A stretch of 64,000 nt of DNA from Seison nebaliae (GCA_023231475.1 JALJEE010000987.1:1-64000); one strand, 5' to 3'. Counted from the first letter of the stretch, positions 45,602 to 58,084 are shown. Numbers and translations: made by a program. Notes: generated by a model from the letters alone, not told the origin.

Positions 45602-45968
45602 GTAGAATTAGAGAAGTAGAAGTGAAAGTCAAGTTCCCTATTATCAATAAATATTGACAAATTTATTTATAAATAAAAACGACTATTTGTTGACGACTTC
45701 ACATTAGAACCCCATCTGTTACTGGAATCAACCATCTGCTACCAACCGGCAGCGTATAATAATATTCTCATTTTTATTCGCTTTTTCATTCCACTATTTC
45801 AACTTTATATTCTTTCATGAAATATTTTCTTTCCAATTTCCAATCATCAACTTAATAAATGCGAATTGTTCAACAAAATTTCCTCCATAACTTTCAAACA
45901 TAATACCGATTAATATATATATAATATAATAGAGTAGAAAAACCTTTTTTTTTAAATTAATAAAAACT
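45602..45968. other. spacer upstream of beta-tubulin
   Basis: Holds the 3' flank of the C7orf57-like gene and the tubulin promoter by position. A less AT-rich stretch at about 45685-45760 is open in one + frame but has no start or splice support. Confidence 0.45.
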
Positions 45969-47449
45969 ATGAGAGAAATCATTCACATACAAGCTGGTCA
46001 ATGCGGTAATCAAATTGGTTCAAAATTTTGGGAAGTAATTTCTGATGAACATGGAATTAATCCAAATGGAGCTTATATCGGCAATTGTGAAGCTCTACAA
46101 TTAGAGCGAATTGATGTTTATTTTAATGAAGCTGCCCAAAAAAAATATGTCCCACGGTCAATTCTTATCGATTTGGAGCCGGGTACCATGGACACCGTAC
46201 GTACTTCTGCATTTGGTCGACTATTTCGACCTGATAACTTTATTTTTGGTCAAGGGGGTGCCGGTAATAATTGGGCGAAAGGACATTATACTGAAGGTGC
46301 AGATTTAATTGATGGTGTGATGGACGTTGTAAGGAAAGAAGCCGAGAATTGTGATTGTATTCAAGGCTTCCAAATGACCCATTCAATTGGTGGAGGTACG
46401 GGATCTGGTATGGGAACATTATTAATTTCAAAAATCCGCGAAGAATTTCCTGATAGAATGATGTGTACTTATTCAGTAGTGCCATCTCCAAAAGTTTCGG
46501 ACACTGTGGTCGAACCATATAATGCCACATTATCCGTACATCAACTAGTTGAGAATACGGACGAAACGTTTTGTATTGACAATGAGGCATTATACGACAT
46601 TTGTTTTAGAACGCTAAAACTTACATCACCTACATATGGCGATTTAAACCATCTTGTATCAATGACAATGTCGGGAGTAACAACGTGCTTAAGATTTCCC
46701 GGACAACTTAATGCGGATTTAAGGAAACTTGCAGTTAACATGGTACCGTTTCCTCGATTGCATTTCTTTATGCCAGGCTTTGCTCCCTTAACATCCCGAG
46801 CTATTAAGTCATACAACTCATTATCAGTTCAAGAATTAACACATCAAATGTTCGACGCTAAAAATATGATGGCCGCTTGTGATCCAAGACACGGTCGTTA
46901 CCTTACCGTGGCTACAATCTTTCGTGGACAGATGAGTATGAAAGAAGTTGATGACCAAATGCTCCATATTCAGAATAAGAATGCAGGATTGTTTGTTGAA
47001 TGGATTCCAAATAATGTGAAAACGGCAGTGTGTGACATACCTCCAAAGGGCTTGAAGTTTTCGGGCACATTTATTGGTTGGAATTTTATTTTCCTTAATC
47101 TATTCTACTCTGAATATTCGAAAATTTCTTCAATAGGTAACTCCACGTGTATCCAAACACTTTTCCGACGAGTTGCTGAACAATTCACTGCCATGTTCCG
47201 ACGGAAAGCTTTTCTTCATTGGTACACTGGAGAAGGAATGGACGAAATGGAATTTACTGAAGCTGAATCGAATATGAACGACTTAGTTAGGAGACTATTA
47301 GAAATTGGATGATTATTTATTTTAAAATTCAGATAAGTGAATATCAACAATATCAAGAAGCAACGATTGATGATACGGTGGAAGATGAACCGGAAGATGA
47401 GCCAATTCCAAAAAAAATGGATACTCAAAATAGTGTTGAAGAAGAATAA
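45969..47449 (+). CDS. divergent beta-tubulin
   Basis: Three exons, 45969-47076, 47137-47285 and 47333-47449, give 457 residues. The start [17 protein letters not shown], the GTP loop [26 protein letters not shown] and the C-terminal core [20 protein letters not shown] are beta-tubulin. The first intron (60 bases) is a multiple of three with no stop, so an unspliced reading adds 20 residues between IG and NS. Divergence is above average for beta-tubulin ([42 protein letters not shown]). The tail after SEYQQYQEA is acidic but interrupted by PIPKKM and lacks the EGEFEEE axonemal motif. MREI, which governs autoregulated mRNA decay, is present. A tissue-restricted isotype, such as germ-line, is likely. 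Confidence 0.95.
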
Positions 47450-47619
47450 ACAGTGCAGTAAAACAAACGAAATTTCTAAATTTTTAAAATCTTTTTTGTT
47501 TATTTTTCAAACTAATTGAAATAGATTAGCTGACATTTACTCCAACAATTTTGCAGCGAAAAAATATTTTGAAAAAAAAATTCTTAAATTTCTTTACTAT
47601 TTTTCTTCTTCCAAACTTA

Positions 47620-49931
47620 TTATTTTATGTTTATAGTTCTCAATAAAGCATCTGCTTCTGCTTTTAAATATTTCGCTGGTTGACTAGCTTTCCTTATTAA
47701 TCGGAAATAAAGCATTACCATACAAGAATAAATAATCTCAATAAATAACAATCCTGCTACTAAACTACCGAACATGGAAATCGCAACAGCATAACTTTCT
47801 TCACGACAAGTATTATCAGTATTCTTCCGATAAATTATACTCATTTTAATCATCTGGTATTCTTTCTCCTCTTCAATCGGTTCTCGTTCATGCATTTCGT
47901 CTGATGGATATAATGTATCTTCCAAATCTGTGTCGACAACGTTCGAATAATTATTATAAGCGGTGCACTTAAATCGTAATATTATAGGTTTGGTTAACTT
48001 TTCAACATCTACAAAATTAAGATGAGTTTATTGTGACGAATAAAAACGAAACCATAATCGTTCGTATGTAAATTATATAAAGGTGGATTGTCACTCTCTC
48101 GAAAGATTTCCCCGATGTGTACGAAATCAATTAATTTCAATTTACAAATCGGAATCATACCTTCCTGCCACCAACTTTCTGCCAATAATTTCTCACAATA
48201 TCGTGTGATATTGATGAAGCCGCCCGTATTTCCTTTAACATAATAAAAGTTGTATATTGGAATAGGATTTCCAACAATTTTACAAGGAACATTTAGGTAA
48301 TAATCTCGAATATTTTCATTTTCATCAATAGTTTTTATATAAGTAATATGGCGTCTGGAACATGGTACGACGACTGGTGCAAAATGAACATTAATTCTCA
48401 ACGAATCATAATATGGAGTCAATGTCAAATCAGACTTGTCCATGTATTTTCCATGACCATAAATATGGTCGATAACGTCGACAATTTCCTTCAATTGAAA
48501 ACTTTGTTTAAATAATTTTCCTTTCGGATAAGTGAATAAGTTGAGAACATCTGAAGTTAGGTCATCGCCGAACAATATTTGAACTGATTTACTATCAGTA
48601 AACTTATGTTTTTTCAAGTAATAAGAATATGCACTGAAATTGGTAACTAATCCTGTCGACTTTAAAATATCTACTGAATATAAATATTTTGCAATAGGTA
48701 AACCTGAATTATCCCCATATATTTTCTGATGTATAAACTTATACCGAAAAGGCCAATTGTCGGGTTCATTAAAAAAGATATCTACATTAAATCGGAATAG
48801 TTTTTTAAATACTTTTAATGAAAACATATCACCAATGAGACAACGAAATTGATGAGAATGATCAATGTAAGAAAATCTTCGTTCAATTATTGAAAAGAGA
48901 TCCACAATAAAAATAAAGTTTCTATCATTATCAAAAGTGTTGAAAATGCCACCTTGACTCCGATTGACATCGGCGTAAATGTATTTTAGATAATCATCAT
49001 TAACAGTCGATTGAAGACCACCCCCATAAATATTCCATAGAGCAATGAATCTATCAAGATAATGGTTGACTTCTTTTGAAGTATGTTCTTTTTGTGGGAA
49101 TGTCGCATATTGTGGTTGCATGATATAGGCGATTGAACTGGAGAATATTGAACTTTCAGCTTGACGTCTTTTAACAGACGACGTATCAACAGTTAAAGCT
49201 GATTCGATAGTTAATAAATCTTTGATTTTGGTGAAGGAAGTGTTATACAAATAACTAGAGATAGCTATTCTCGCTTTACAAGTGAGTCGACCGAAACCCG
49301 AATTTTTTATAAATTTTTTCTTTTCTAATCGACTCTTGTTGACATCAATGAAAATTCTCTTACTTATACCAACAATATCCAGATCTGGTGGATCGACCAA
49401 AACAATGACTTCAATAACTCTTAATCTTTCCCGCCAAAATGGACTGGGACTTTCATAACGACCTGCATTTTCTGATCGGACTTCTTTAAAAAACTCGATC
49501 CACACTTGGTTTGTTTCGGACGTTCTCCAAATACTAGAAACGGTGTGAGACGAAATTCCATTTGCTGTCCAATACATCAATTCACTTGTATTAGATAGAG
49601 ACATACTAGTAAGAAAAATACGATCGGCAAATATCCATGCGTCTTGCCATGTGTCAAACTTGACTGCTGTTCTATCTCGAAATGTTTTCGATATATCAAA
49701 TATTAGAGGTTCGCCTTCCTTCACTATAAAAACTGAAATTCCTTTATGTCGCCGTGCATATGATAAATATGCCTCATAATTATCTTTTACTGTTTCTAAA
49801 TTTTCTGCTTCATTCGAATAATCAAGATATGATGGTAGAAATGATTCGAATGCATCCAGTTTCGAAATTTTTTCATTTTCACTAATTTTGAGGAAAATAA
49901 GAAAGATCAAAACTATTTTTAATATACACAT
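47620..49931 (-). CDS. large type I membrane protein of unknown family
   Basis: Two exons, 49931-48053 and 48008-47620, with a 44-base intron, give 755 residues. The ATG at 49931 starts a signal peptide (MCILKIVLIFLIFLKIS); the frame is open five codons further up but without ATG. About 670 residues of ectodomain follow, rich in aromatic residues, with few cysteines and several N-x-S/T sites. One membrane helix lies near the C-terminus (AISMFGSLVAGLLFIEIIY), with a short basic tail (YFRLIRKASQPAKYLKAEAD). I recognise no domain. The extracellular part contains a possible globular repeat-free fold (FGDDLTSDVLNLFTYPKGK). It ends 170 bases from the convergent tubulin gene and starts 100 bases downstream of the F-box gene. 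Confidence 0.75.
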
Positions 49932-50030
49932 TATGCTCGCTATCAATCAGTATCATCCAATTAGAACTTAACGGTTGGAGCTTACGAATAAATAAATTAA
50001 ATTTTTATTGAAAGTGAAAGTTAAATGAGT

Positions 50031-51789
50031 TTAGTTGAATAATAAATCATTAAAACGTTCCAATAACATAGCCATTGATGTTCGATAAGTTGTTAACGTT
50101 CTGACAATTCGGAAACGATTGGCTCGTTCAAAATTCGATTTTACTAATTCATAATATTCTCCATCACAAATGGTAAAAGATCTTAGACGGCTACATCTCA
50201 ATCTTAAGTGGTCGATAAATTTTGAAGATTTGTTGTTGAATCGTAAAGTTTCCGTATCCCATTGAACCTCAAACCGCCTTAACGATGGACAACTTAAGGC
50301 GACTGCTTCGATAATTTGATCGATATGAACTCTAGCGGATATTTGACGATAATTTCCATAAGCAGTTCCCACGATCAGAACTCTTAAATTTAAATTTTGT
50401 TCAAACTAGTGGAAATGCAAAAATGTTAACTCTACATTTTTTAAATAGCAGATTGTGCTATTCCAAAATTGTTCCGTCAATTTTGGATTACCTGCATAAC
50501 AGAAACCCTTCAATTGTTTCCCATGAATACTGATAAATCGTTTAATTGCATCGCCGCTTGTATGAATAGTATGACTGAGATTGAGCGCTTTCAACATTTT
50601 AGAACGTTCTCCTAATAATGACAAAACCTGTTAAGAAGTGGTTAATGTTGATAATAATAATTTATTTAATTGAAAACTTTGTCTGTAAATCCATCACAAT
50701 AGGCGACGTTCAAATAAGTAAATCCGTGAGGCAATTTCCGCACTATATTTTCTATGCAAGATTCAGATAATTCGGTTGAACAGATATCTAATTCTCTAAT
50801 ATTATTTGCATTCTCCCAATCGATTGAATTAAATGCATTGTCTTCAATTCCTGTAAAGAAAAACATTAAAAGTAATATCATAAAATACGGAACCAGTATT
50901 TCTTAATAATAAAGTTCTCATTTTTTTACATCTGTTTAATAGTGTTACGAAGGAGTATCCTTTCAGTTTATGGCAATAGTGAACAGCGACAACTTCCAAA
51001 TGAATGCAACCACTGGCAACAGCTTCGATATGAGCGTCATCGATGAAACCGACACCAAATAAATTCAATATTGTTAAATTAGGTGTATGTTGTTTAATTT
51101 TAATGATGTTAATTGTTTCATATGGTTCTTCATCATAAATCGAGTAATCTGTCGTTCCAATTAAAGTCAATATTTCAATTGAAGATAAGGAAGTATATAC
51201 ACAACGCATAAATCCTTCTAAGAATATGACTTCACTCAAACAAATGGTTAGGTTCTTTAAATTGCATGGAAATGAATTTAGATCATTGAAATCATGTAAT
51301 TGCATAGCTGTCGAAAAGTCTAATGTCATATGTTTCAAATATGGACATCGATTGGCTAGAACATGGAGAACGTTTGCTGTAATCAATTCACATGATAATT
51401 CGATATCACTATATTACAATATAATGAATTTCATCAATCAGTTAAAAGAAGAAAAATTTGAAAATTAACGTCAAAGTGTGACAAAGTTTTTTACTTAAAA
51501 CTTTTAGAAACAAATCCACATTTCTTATCGTTAATGTTTGGTCATATAATAATTGTTCCTTCCGAATATCAATATCATCATTATTGTTTTGTGGAATACC
51601 ACGCAGGTTTAGATATGTCCATAATCTCGTGTCTTGGATCAGATGATGCCATTTCTTACAAACTTTCATGCATGTCAAATGTTGAGCATGCGTCAAATAA
51701 GAAAAGCAGCGTAATAAGATTTTATCATTCAATTGATTGATATTCAACTGCATTGATTGTGATAGATCATTAAATGAAGAAATTGGCAT
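50031..51789 (-). CDS. F-box and leucine-rich repeat protein
   Basis: Five in-phase exons, 51789-51470, 51408-50894, 50850-50678, 50627-50436 and 50405-50031, give 524 residues. Residues about 15-62 are an F-box (INQLNDKILLRCFSYL, CMKVCKKWHHLIQDTRLWTY). From about 100 to the end are irregular leucine-rich repeats of the FBXL type (NLTILNLFGVGFIDDAHIEA, RELDICSTELSESCIENIVR, KALNLSHTIHTSGDAIKRF). FBXL proteins bind SKP1 through the F-box and present substrates to an SCF ubiquitin ligase. The specific ortholog is not clear. The fourth intron is only 30 bases; without it the frame stops at a TAG, and with it frame and repeat pattern continue. Confidence 0.82.
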
Positions 51790-53470
51790 ATTCCAAAAAT
51801 TTCCAGAAGATAATTATAAGAATGATAATGATAAAGAAGAAAATGAATATGAAGGATAAAGAGAAAATGCACAACGGCTAATAAAGAAGTAAATCAGTTC
51901 TTATTCATAGTAGTAACTCCTCTTAAGAATAATGAACGGTCTACATTTCGTTTTTCTTCCAAAGGAAGAGAAATGAGAAAAATAATGGAAAATATGATTC
52001 CGTATTTCGCTTGTCATACGAAATAAGAAATGAACGAAATCATTACACTAAATTATGTCTATTACCATTACTGATGAATAACAGGGAGATATGTATCGAA
52101 CAGGAGATGATCGTTGTTAATGTTACGGCTTCTTTCCATGGATAATAAATGTGGAAACTCTATCCATAAACTGTGTACATTTTCTCCTTATACATGTCTA
52201 TCTATGTTGTCTAACAACAAATAACTTATATTTTCTTACACAATCTTTCATGGACTTCACTTAATTCTATTGCTGATTTATATGCTTCTAAACCTAATAC
52301 GAACGTTCCATAATGTTACTTCACATACGAGGAAGGATGCGAATGTTCTACTTTAAATATCTGACAGCAATCATACCTAACATTAAAATCGGAAGGGACG
52401 TTATGTGCAAAGAATATATTTTAAAGATTAAATTTATTTAGAATAAATATTTATCTTCATCTACATAATTCCTTAATCACCAGCAATAACGATGTATAAC
52501 TTTGATTCAACTATTTCATTCTGTATAATAATAAAAATTCTTATTGTTTAATAGACCAGATGATATAGGAGTTCTTACAAATTCTCACAAAACTATAGAA
52601 AAATTCCTTTAAAACATCATTAAATTAACATTAATAAGAAGATAAATGTTTATAGAAATAAAAATTCAGAAGAATAAGGTTAACTCGTGATTTGGATGAT
52701 TTTAGCTGATGTTCAGATCTTGCACCAAAAGTCTCACTTGCTATTTCAGGTAACAGACTCAATGTTAATTCATCCATAACATGCAACGTTTCACCAATTG
52801 AATAAATTATAAAGCTGTGAAAATGGTTTTATTCTCACTCAGAATAAAACAATTTTATGAAAGATACAAAGATGATATGAACATTGAACTGATCACAAGA
52901 GTAAAAGGATGAACACCCTTTTGGTCAATAGTGATATCTTACTTTGTTTCCGATTAATATCAGAGGAAAAGAAGTATAATGTGAAGAAGAAAAATAAATA
53001 AGTGAAAGAGAAGTAATAATGATTTATAATTGAAGGTTACTACGAATACTGGAGATAAGACTACGGAAAGTAAATCATTCAAAGTCCGTCGATTCCAAAT
53101 AATCGATGAATGCAGAAGAAAAAACCTAATATGCTAAACTATAAACTTCGGAATAATTTAATGCTCTATATATTTACTGTTAACTTCATCAAATAAGTAT
53201 ATTATATTGGAAAGTTTTATTGAAAGAATCATCATATTGTACATATTGTACCACATTCTCCTAATAAGATTAAATTAAGTCAATCAATTAGTTTAAACAT
53301 ATATAAGTGAGAATTTTATTTTTCCAACGTTTCATCGAACTGTTATAAAAAATATATAATAATTTTTACATATAGTAATAAAAATATAAGTAAAGATATG
53401 TTGAGCGCACAAAATTTAGAAAGTTTGTAAAAGATTCTCGGTAGTTTGTTTGTAGATTTGAAGAAGGAAA
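51790..53470. other. intergenic, no gene seen
   Basis: About 1.7 kb between head-to-head genes. AT-rich, with no exon chain, RNA gene or repeat array recognised. Confidence 0.5.
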
Positions 53471-56400
53471 ATGGAAGAATCAAACGAGTTTATTTATCCC
53501 CAGGATAACCTGGGTGATTTTATAACAACTGTCGTTAAAAAGAGAATACGTGATTCAAAGCGTTCGTCTAAAGGAACTTCTGTTTCATCTCCAAAAAGTA
53601 AATCATCACATAACTCTTTGATCGAAAGCGTTGATTATGCTCGTTTTATTTTATTCAATGAGGATGATATTAGTCAAATCAATAAATTAGATTCGGAAAG
53701 TCCTGTAAAGCAATCCTGTGAAAAAGTTAATGAAAAAAGTATTGGTAATTCCGGTACGTCTTGTGGTAAGTCATCTGATCGATTATCAGATGGAATATTC
53801 GACGAAAGTGATATGGAAAATAAAGATACCGAAATCGAAGAAGAACAACGTGAAGCAGAAAAATTAAAAGAAGAATTTCTTTTAAAGACCATTAATGGAA
53901 ACAATTTAGATGAGAGTTCTTCTGAAATTCCTGAATTTTTGAACGATGACTCTTACATTTGTGATTCAATAGATGAAGCTGTAGATGAACCGTCTAGTTC
54001 GGATAATTCTCCAAACCAATACAAATCACTTATTATCGTCAAAGGTGATCCAGAACAATCGGTGATAAAAATTCCCACATCAGAATTAAGAGAATATCTT
54101 AATATAACCCCGAAAGCGTCAAAATCAGATCATTCAAAAATGATTACGATCAGAAGCAGCAAAATGCAATTAAATGAAGGAACACCTAAGGATGACTTAA
54201 GCTGTGACATATTCGATAAACCAGAAGAATGCTTTTCAATGAAAAACAAGGCATGTTATAATGAATTGAAATTGATTCAAAAAACAAACCAGGAACAAGA
54301 ATATCCCAAAAGTGCTCCATCAAATTCATCTTTTAAAAATCCACAATATTTCCAAATAAAACCTCCAAACGTGCATCCTTCAAAATCATCAATAATTAGA
54401 TCTCTATTAAAAAAATCGGAGAATACTTCTGTTAAGGTGCCAACTTGTGATCCACCAAAATTACTCATCACAAATTCGAAAACCATTGAAAACTATTTGT
54501 CAACAACATCAGTTAGCAGTTCTTCAACTGACTCATTTATTGACAATGGATCGTCCTCGTCCATGACAGATTTTCAAATTAAATCCGAAGAAAAGTATCC
54601 GACAACATCGGCAAGTGTCTCACCAACCACAATCGTAACCAGATCTCCAACATCATCTGATACCGGATCCATTTCAACATATCCTTCAACTCCGATTGAC
54701 AAATCACGTTTAAAAATAAATAAGAAATTATCACGACAACACAATAAATCTACTCTTAGGTCAATTCGAAGATCTTCTTCAAGATCAAAAAGATCTCCAA
54801 TTAATATTATCCAGGAATCAAATACAATACAATGCAAAGTAAAACCATTAATCGATATATCCAACAGTACAATCAATCAATCGATAGAGAAAGAAGATTT
54901 TAGTATTACCGAAACAACAACTCCACAGAAACAAACTGAAACAATTGCAACTCAAACATTGTTTGTATCTAATAGTGTTATATCAAAGCCACCGCTTGTT
55001 AGAAGATCTCGTAGTACGCAATATCCAATTCAACCCGCTTATGATTCTATTTCTGATAATGAGCTTTTATACGAATCTGGAAGATCAATTGTAAAACATC
55101 CGAAATGCAAATATGCGACTGAAAATCGAAGAGTGAATCGAGTGCGAAGTATGACACCTCGAATCAAGAAAATTGCTGTAGAACCGATCATCTCAACAGA
55201 TAATAGTATCGATTCGATAAGTACTATCCAAAAGAATATTAAAATGATAGATTATGAGCGTCAAATACTGAAATTAAAGAATGAAAATGAAGAATATCAG
55301 GAACATCTTAGAGAAATGAATCAAATGTTAAAGAAGAAAGATATGACAATTGAAAAGAATGAATCCATCATCAAACGTCTTGTTTCAGATATGAGAGATG
55401 TTTGTTTAGGTAAGTCGCTTACTTTATCGAAAGTATTGGAAGAAAAAGAAACCGAATCAATAGACTGTCAAACTAATCATATGATATCAAGTATTAATGA
55501 ACTGTTATTGAAGAAAGATTACAAAGCGAATGAAAGCGATCATCTGAAGGATAGGGAAAAATTAAAGAAATATGAAAAACAATTGGAATTGGGATTGATA
55601 AGAGAAAAAGAGTTAATAAAAGAAAATGACCGATTAAAATCCGATAGTCGATCCAAAGAAATGGAACTGACCAAACGTATTGAACGAACAAAAGAAGAAC
55701 GTTATTTAACAGAAAACGAAGTTTTTAAAGAAATTGAACAGTTAAGGGAAACGGTTCGTATGAAAGATTCTAGTCATATGAAGGACGTAGAATTTTTGAA
55801 GACGATGGAACTTCATAAATCAAATGAGAGATTGCAAGAGATGGAGTTAATAAAACAAAGGGCAGATACTAATGAAAGTGAATTAATGAGAAGAATAACA
55901 AATTTAGAAGAGAATAAAATATTATTAGAAGAACAATTGGTCGAAGGTGCAACAATAATCGAAACATTCAAGCCTAATATACTTAATCCCGCCTTTGAAA
56001 AAAATTACAGTACTTGTCTTTTAGTTGCTAAAGAGTTACATAAGATCAGTGTTAGTTCTTTATTAGAATTGTGTGAGGTGTTGAAAAATTTCAATATAAA
56101 TGAAGTAACTCAATTTTATCCGACATTACAATTGTGCTCGGATTTAGTCATACCCATTGATATCGACGACACACAAATAAGTAATCATTTTAAAACCTTA
56201 AAAGAGACTGCTGGCATGTTAGTAGCATTTGTAGGTAACACCATTTTAGATAAACTGTCAATGATTAATGAATTGAATGAACAGTTATTAGATCAACATC
56301 GATCAGTCGAACTGATCCATGTTCTTCGAAATCAATTGAATAAATCAAACGGGAAAAATGAAAAGTTAAAACACTTTGCCGAATCTAGTAAAGAAAAGAT

Positions 56401-56836
56401 GAATATATATAAAAGAACCATATTGAAAACAAGGAAACAAAACGAATTCGAAAAAAAAAGAATTCAAAAATTGCGGAATCTAAAGATTAATAATATTACC
56501 GAAGTTATTGCGAAAAAATGCTTATCCGTCTATGCAGAATCTCATCGTAATGAAAAATCTAATAAACTCAAATTTGATAATATTGTATTGGAAGCAATCA
56601 AGCCTCCTGAAAAACCTACAGAACAATTAAAATGGAAAGACAATAATAAGGTGGAGCTTTACTTGAATTGCGAAGATATTAGCAATAGTTTAGGAGGGAA
56701 ATCTATCGGCAGTTTGGCAATCAAAAGAAATCCTAATCAGTTTGGAGAGGATCATTTTAAAAAATTGGATAGGATTGAGAAGATACCGAAAAAAAATTTA
56801 AAATGTAGTTCATCATTGTCGTCAAAAAGGTCTTAA
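53471..56836 (+). CDS. long disordered/coiled-coil protein of unknown family
   Basis: Single exon, 1,121 residues. The first 560 residues are disordered and rich in Ser, Thr, Lys and Asn, with a Ser-rich basic patch around 430-450 (RSIRRSSSRSKRS). From about 590 to 860 the sequence is a long heptad-type coiled coil (ERQILKLKNENEEYQEHLRE, EKQLELGLIREKELIKENDR), with only Glu, Lys, Leu and Arg dominating. A less charged helical domain (about 865-960, LVAKELHKISVSSLLELCEV) follows, then a second short coiled coil and a basic Ser-rich end. The layout resembles centrosomal or cytoskeletal scaffold proteins, but no family signature is seen. It is intronless and the ATG follows AAGGAAA. Confidence 0.8.
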   Translation: MEESNEFIYPQDNLGDFITTVVKKRIRDSKRSSKGTSVSSPKSKSSHNSLIESVDYARFILFNEDDISQINKLDSESPVKQSCEKVNEKSIGNSGTSCGKSSDRLSDGIFDESDMENKDTEIEEEQREAEKLKEEFLLKTINGNNLDESSSEIPEFLNDDSYICDSIDEAVDEPSSSDNSPNQYKSLIIVKGDPEQSVIKIPTSELREYLNITPKASKSDHSKMITIRSSKMQLNEGTPKDDLSCDIFDKPEECFSMKNKACYNELKLIQKTNQEQEYPKSAPSNSSFKNPQYFQIKPPNVHPSKSSIIRSLLKKSENTSVKVPTCDPPKLLITNSKTIENYLSTTSVSSSSTDSFIDNGSSSSMTDFQIKSEEKYPTTSASVSPTTIVTRSPTSSDTGSISTYPSTPIDKSRLKINKKLSRQHNKSTLRSIRRSSSRSKRSPINIIQESNTIQCKVKPLIDISNSTINQSIEKEDFSITETTTPQKQTETIATQTLFVSNSVISKPPLVRRSRSTQYPIQPAYDSISDNELLYESGRSIVKHPKCKYATENRRVNRVRSMTPRIKKIAVEPIISTDNSIDSISTIQKNIKMIDYERQILKLKNENEEYQEHLREMNQMLKKKDMTIEKNESIIKRLVSDMRDVCLGKSLTLSKVLEEKETESIDCQTNHMISSINELLLKKDYKANESDHLKDREKLKKYEKQLELGLIREKELIKENDRLKSDSRSKEMELTKRIERTKEERYLTENEVFKEIEQLRETVRMKDSSHMKDVEFLKTMELHKSNERLQEMELIKQRADTNESELMRRITNLEENKILLEEQLVEGATIIETFKPNILNPAFEKNYSTCLLVAKELHKISVSSLLELCEVLKNFNINEVTQFYPTLQLCSDLVIPIDIDDTQISNHFKTLKETAGMLVAFVGNTILDKLSMINELNEQLLDQHRSVELIHVLRNQLNKSNGKNEKLKHFAESSKEKMNIYKRTILKTRKQNEFEKKRIQKLRNLKINNITEVIAKKCLSVYAESHRNEKSNKLKFDNIVLEAIKPPEKPTEQLKWKDNNKVELYLNCEDISNSLGGKSIGSLAIKRNPNQFGEDHFKKLDRIEKIPKKNLKCSSSLSSKRS

Positions 56837-56999
56837 AAATAAATTTAAAACATTTTCAATAAAGGTATTTAGACAAGGTATGTTATGAATTTTAATTGTC
56901 AACATCAATAAAAGAATTCTTCATTTTCGATAGCTGTTATCTGATTAAAAAGATCGATCTTTTTAATGCGATCGCAAAAAATAGCGATTTCATACGCAA

Positions 57000-57214
57000 A
57001 TTTCATGTCAATAGCGTCAATATTCTTTATTTTATGGATAAAAGTATAAGAAACATTTTTTAAGTTTTTCGCTAATTGTTGACTAAAAAGTATTACTTTA
57101 GTAGTATTTTAGCATTTTTAGTACTTTTTAGTCAAAAATTAGCGAAAAACTTAAAAAATGTTTCTCATAGTTTTATCCATAAAAAGAAGAATATCGACGT
57201 TATTGATCTGAAAT
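57000..57214. repeat. 215-bp imperfect inverted repeat
   Basis: Arms of about 97 bases. The inner part AAACATTTTTTAAGTTTTTC matches its complement perfectly; the outer part (ATTTCATGTCAATAGCGTC against ATTTCAGATCAATAACGTC) has about ten differences. Foldback or MITE-like, older than the hairpin at 41456. Confidence 0.85.
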
Positions 57215-58084
57215 TTTAAACATAAGTTAAGAAATAATAGACGATCAATTTGCGATGCATTTTATAAAAATCGATTCCGAATTAGGTACTGTGCTGAGCG
57301 TTTAAAGCACAAAAAATGTAAAACAAAATATGGGTGTATGTTACCAATTTTAATAAGAATATGTATTTCTGGGTTATCCATGGTGCTGAAGAAAGCATAA
57401 AATGCTATTTGACGAAAGTTATAAACATTTTTTTAAAAAAAATTTTGTCCGATTACTTTTGAATATACCTGTATTTTACAATTCTACTTCGAATCAAAAA
57501 TTTCATCTCAAATAAAATGGGTTTTCCCCCTTATCATAAGTTGGGTATGTATAGCTCGCGAAAGGAAATGTTTGGAATTATTTCATTTATTAAAAGGAGA
57601 ACGAAGTAAATCATTTCCCTTCGCACTTCGTATTTCTATCACTAAATCATCAATATGTAACACCCAAATCTTAGGAAATATTCAACAACCTTAATAAAAC
57701 ATGTACCTGTCGGTTTATGTATAGATATAAAACATCTTGTTCGTTCGTTCTCTCTTATTGCCACACTTTTTGCGTAACTGTAAATTACTCTTGATGCAAC
57801 TATAAACTATAATCTTAGATGTTCATCCCCCGATTACATCAATAAACGGTCGCCTGATGTTTAGAAAACAACTTGTCCCCAAATTTTACATTTGATTAAC
57901 GTCCCAATATTTAAAGAATAAACTTGTTCAATTTACTTCGTTTAAACTTCACATAGGATTATTTGAAAGTTATCTGCAGAAATATATAAAAGAAATAAAA
58001 CTTTGTATTGTAATACTGGTATAATTTCTTGTTTTTCGAAGTACCATAAACCTCCTAGTTCTGCTTATCCGTTCAAAGGGCGAA

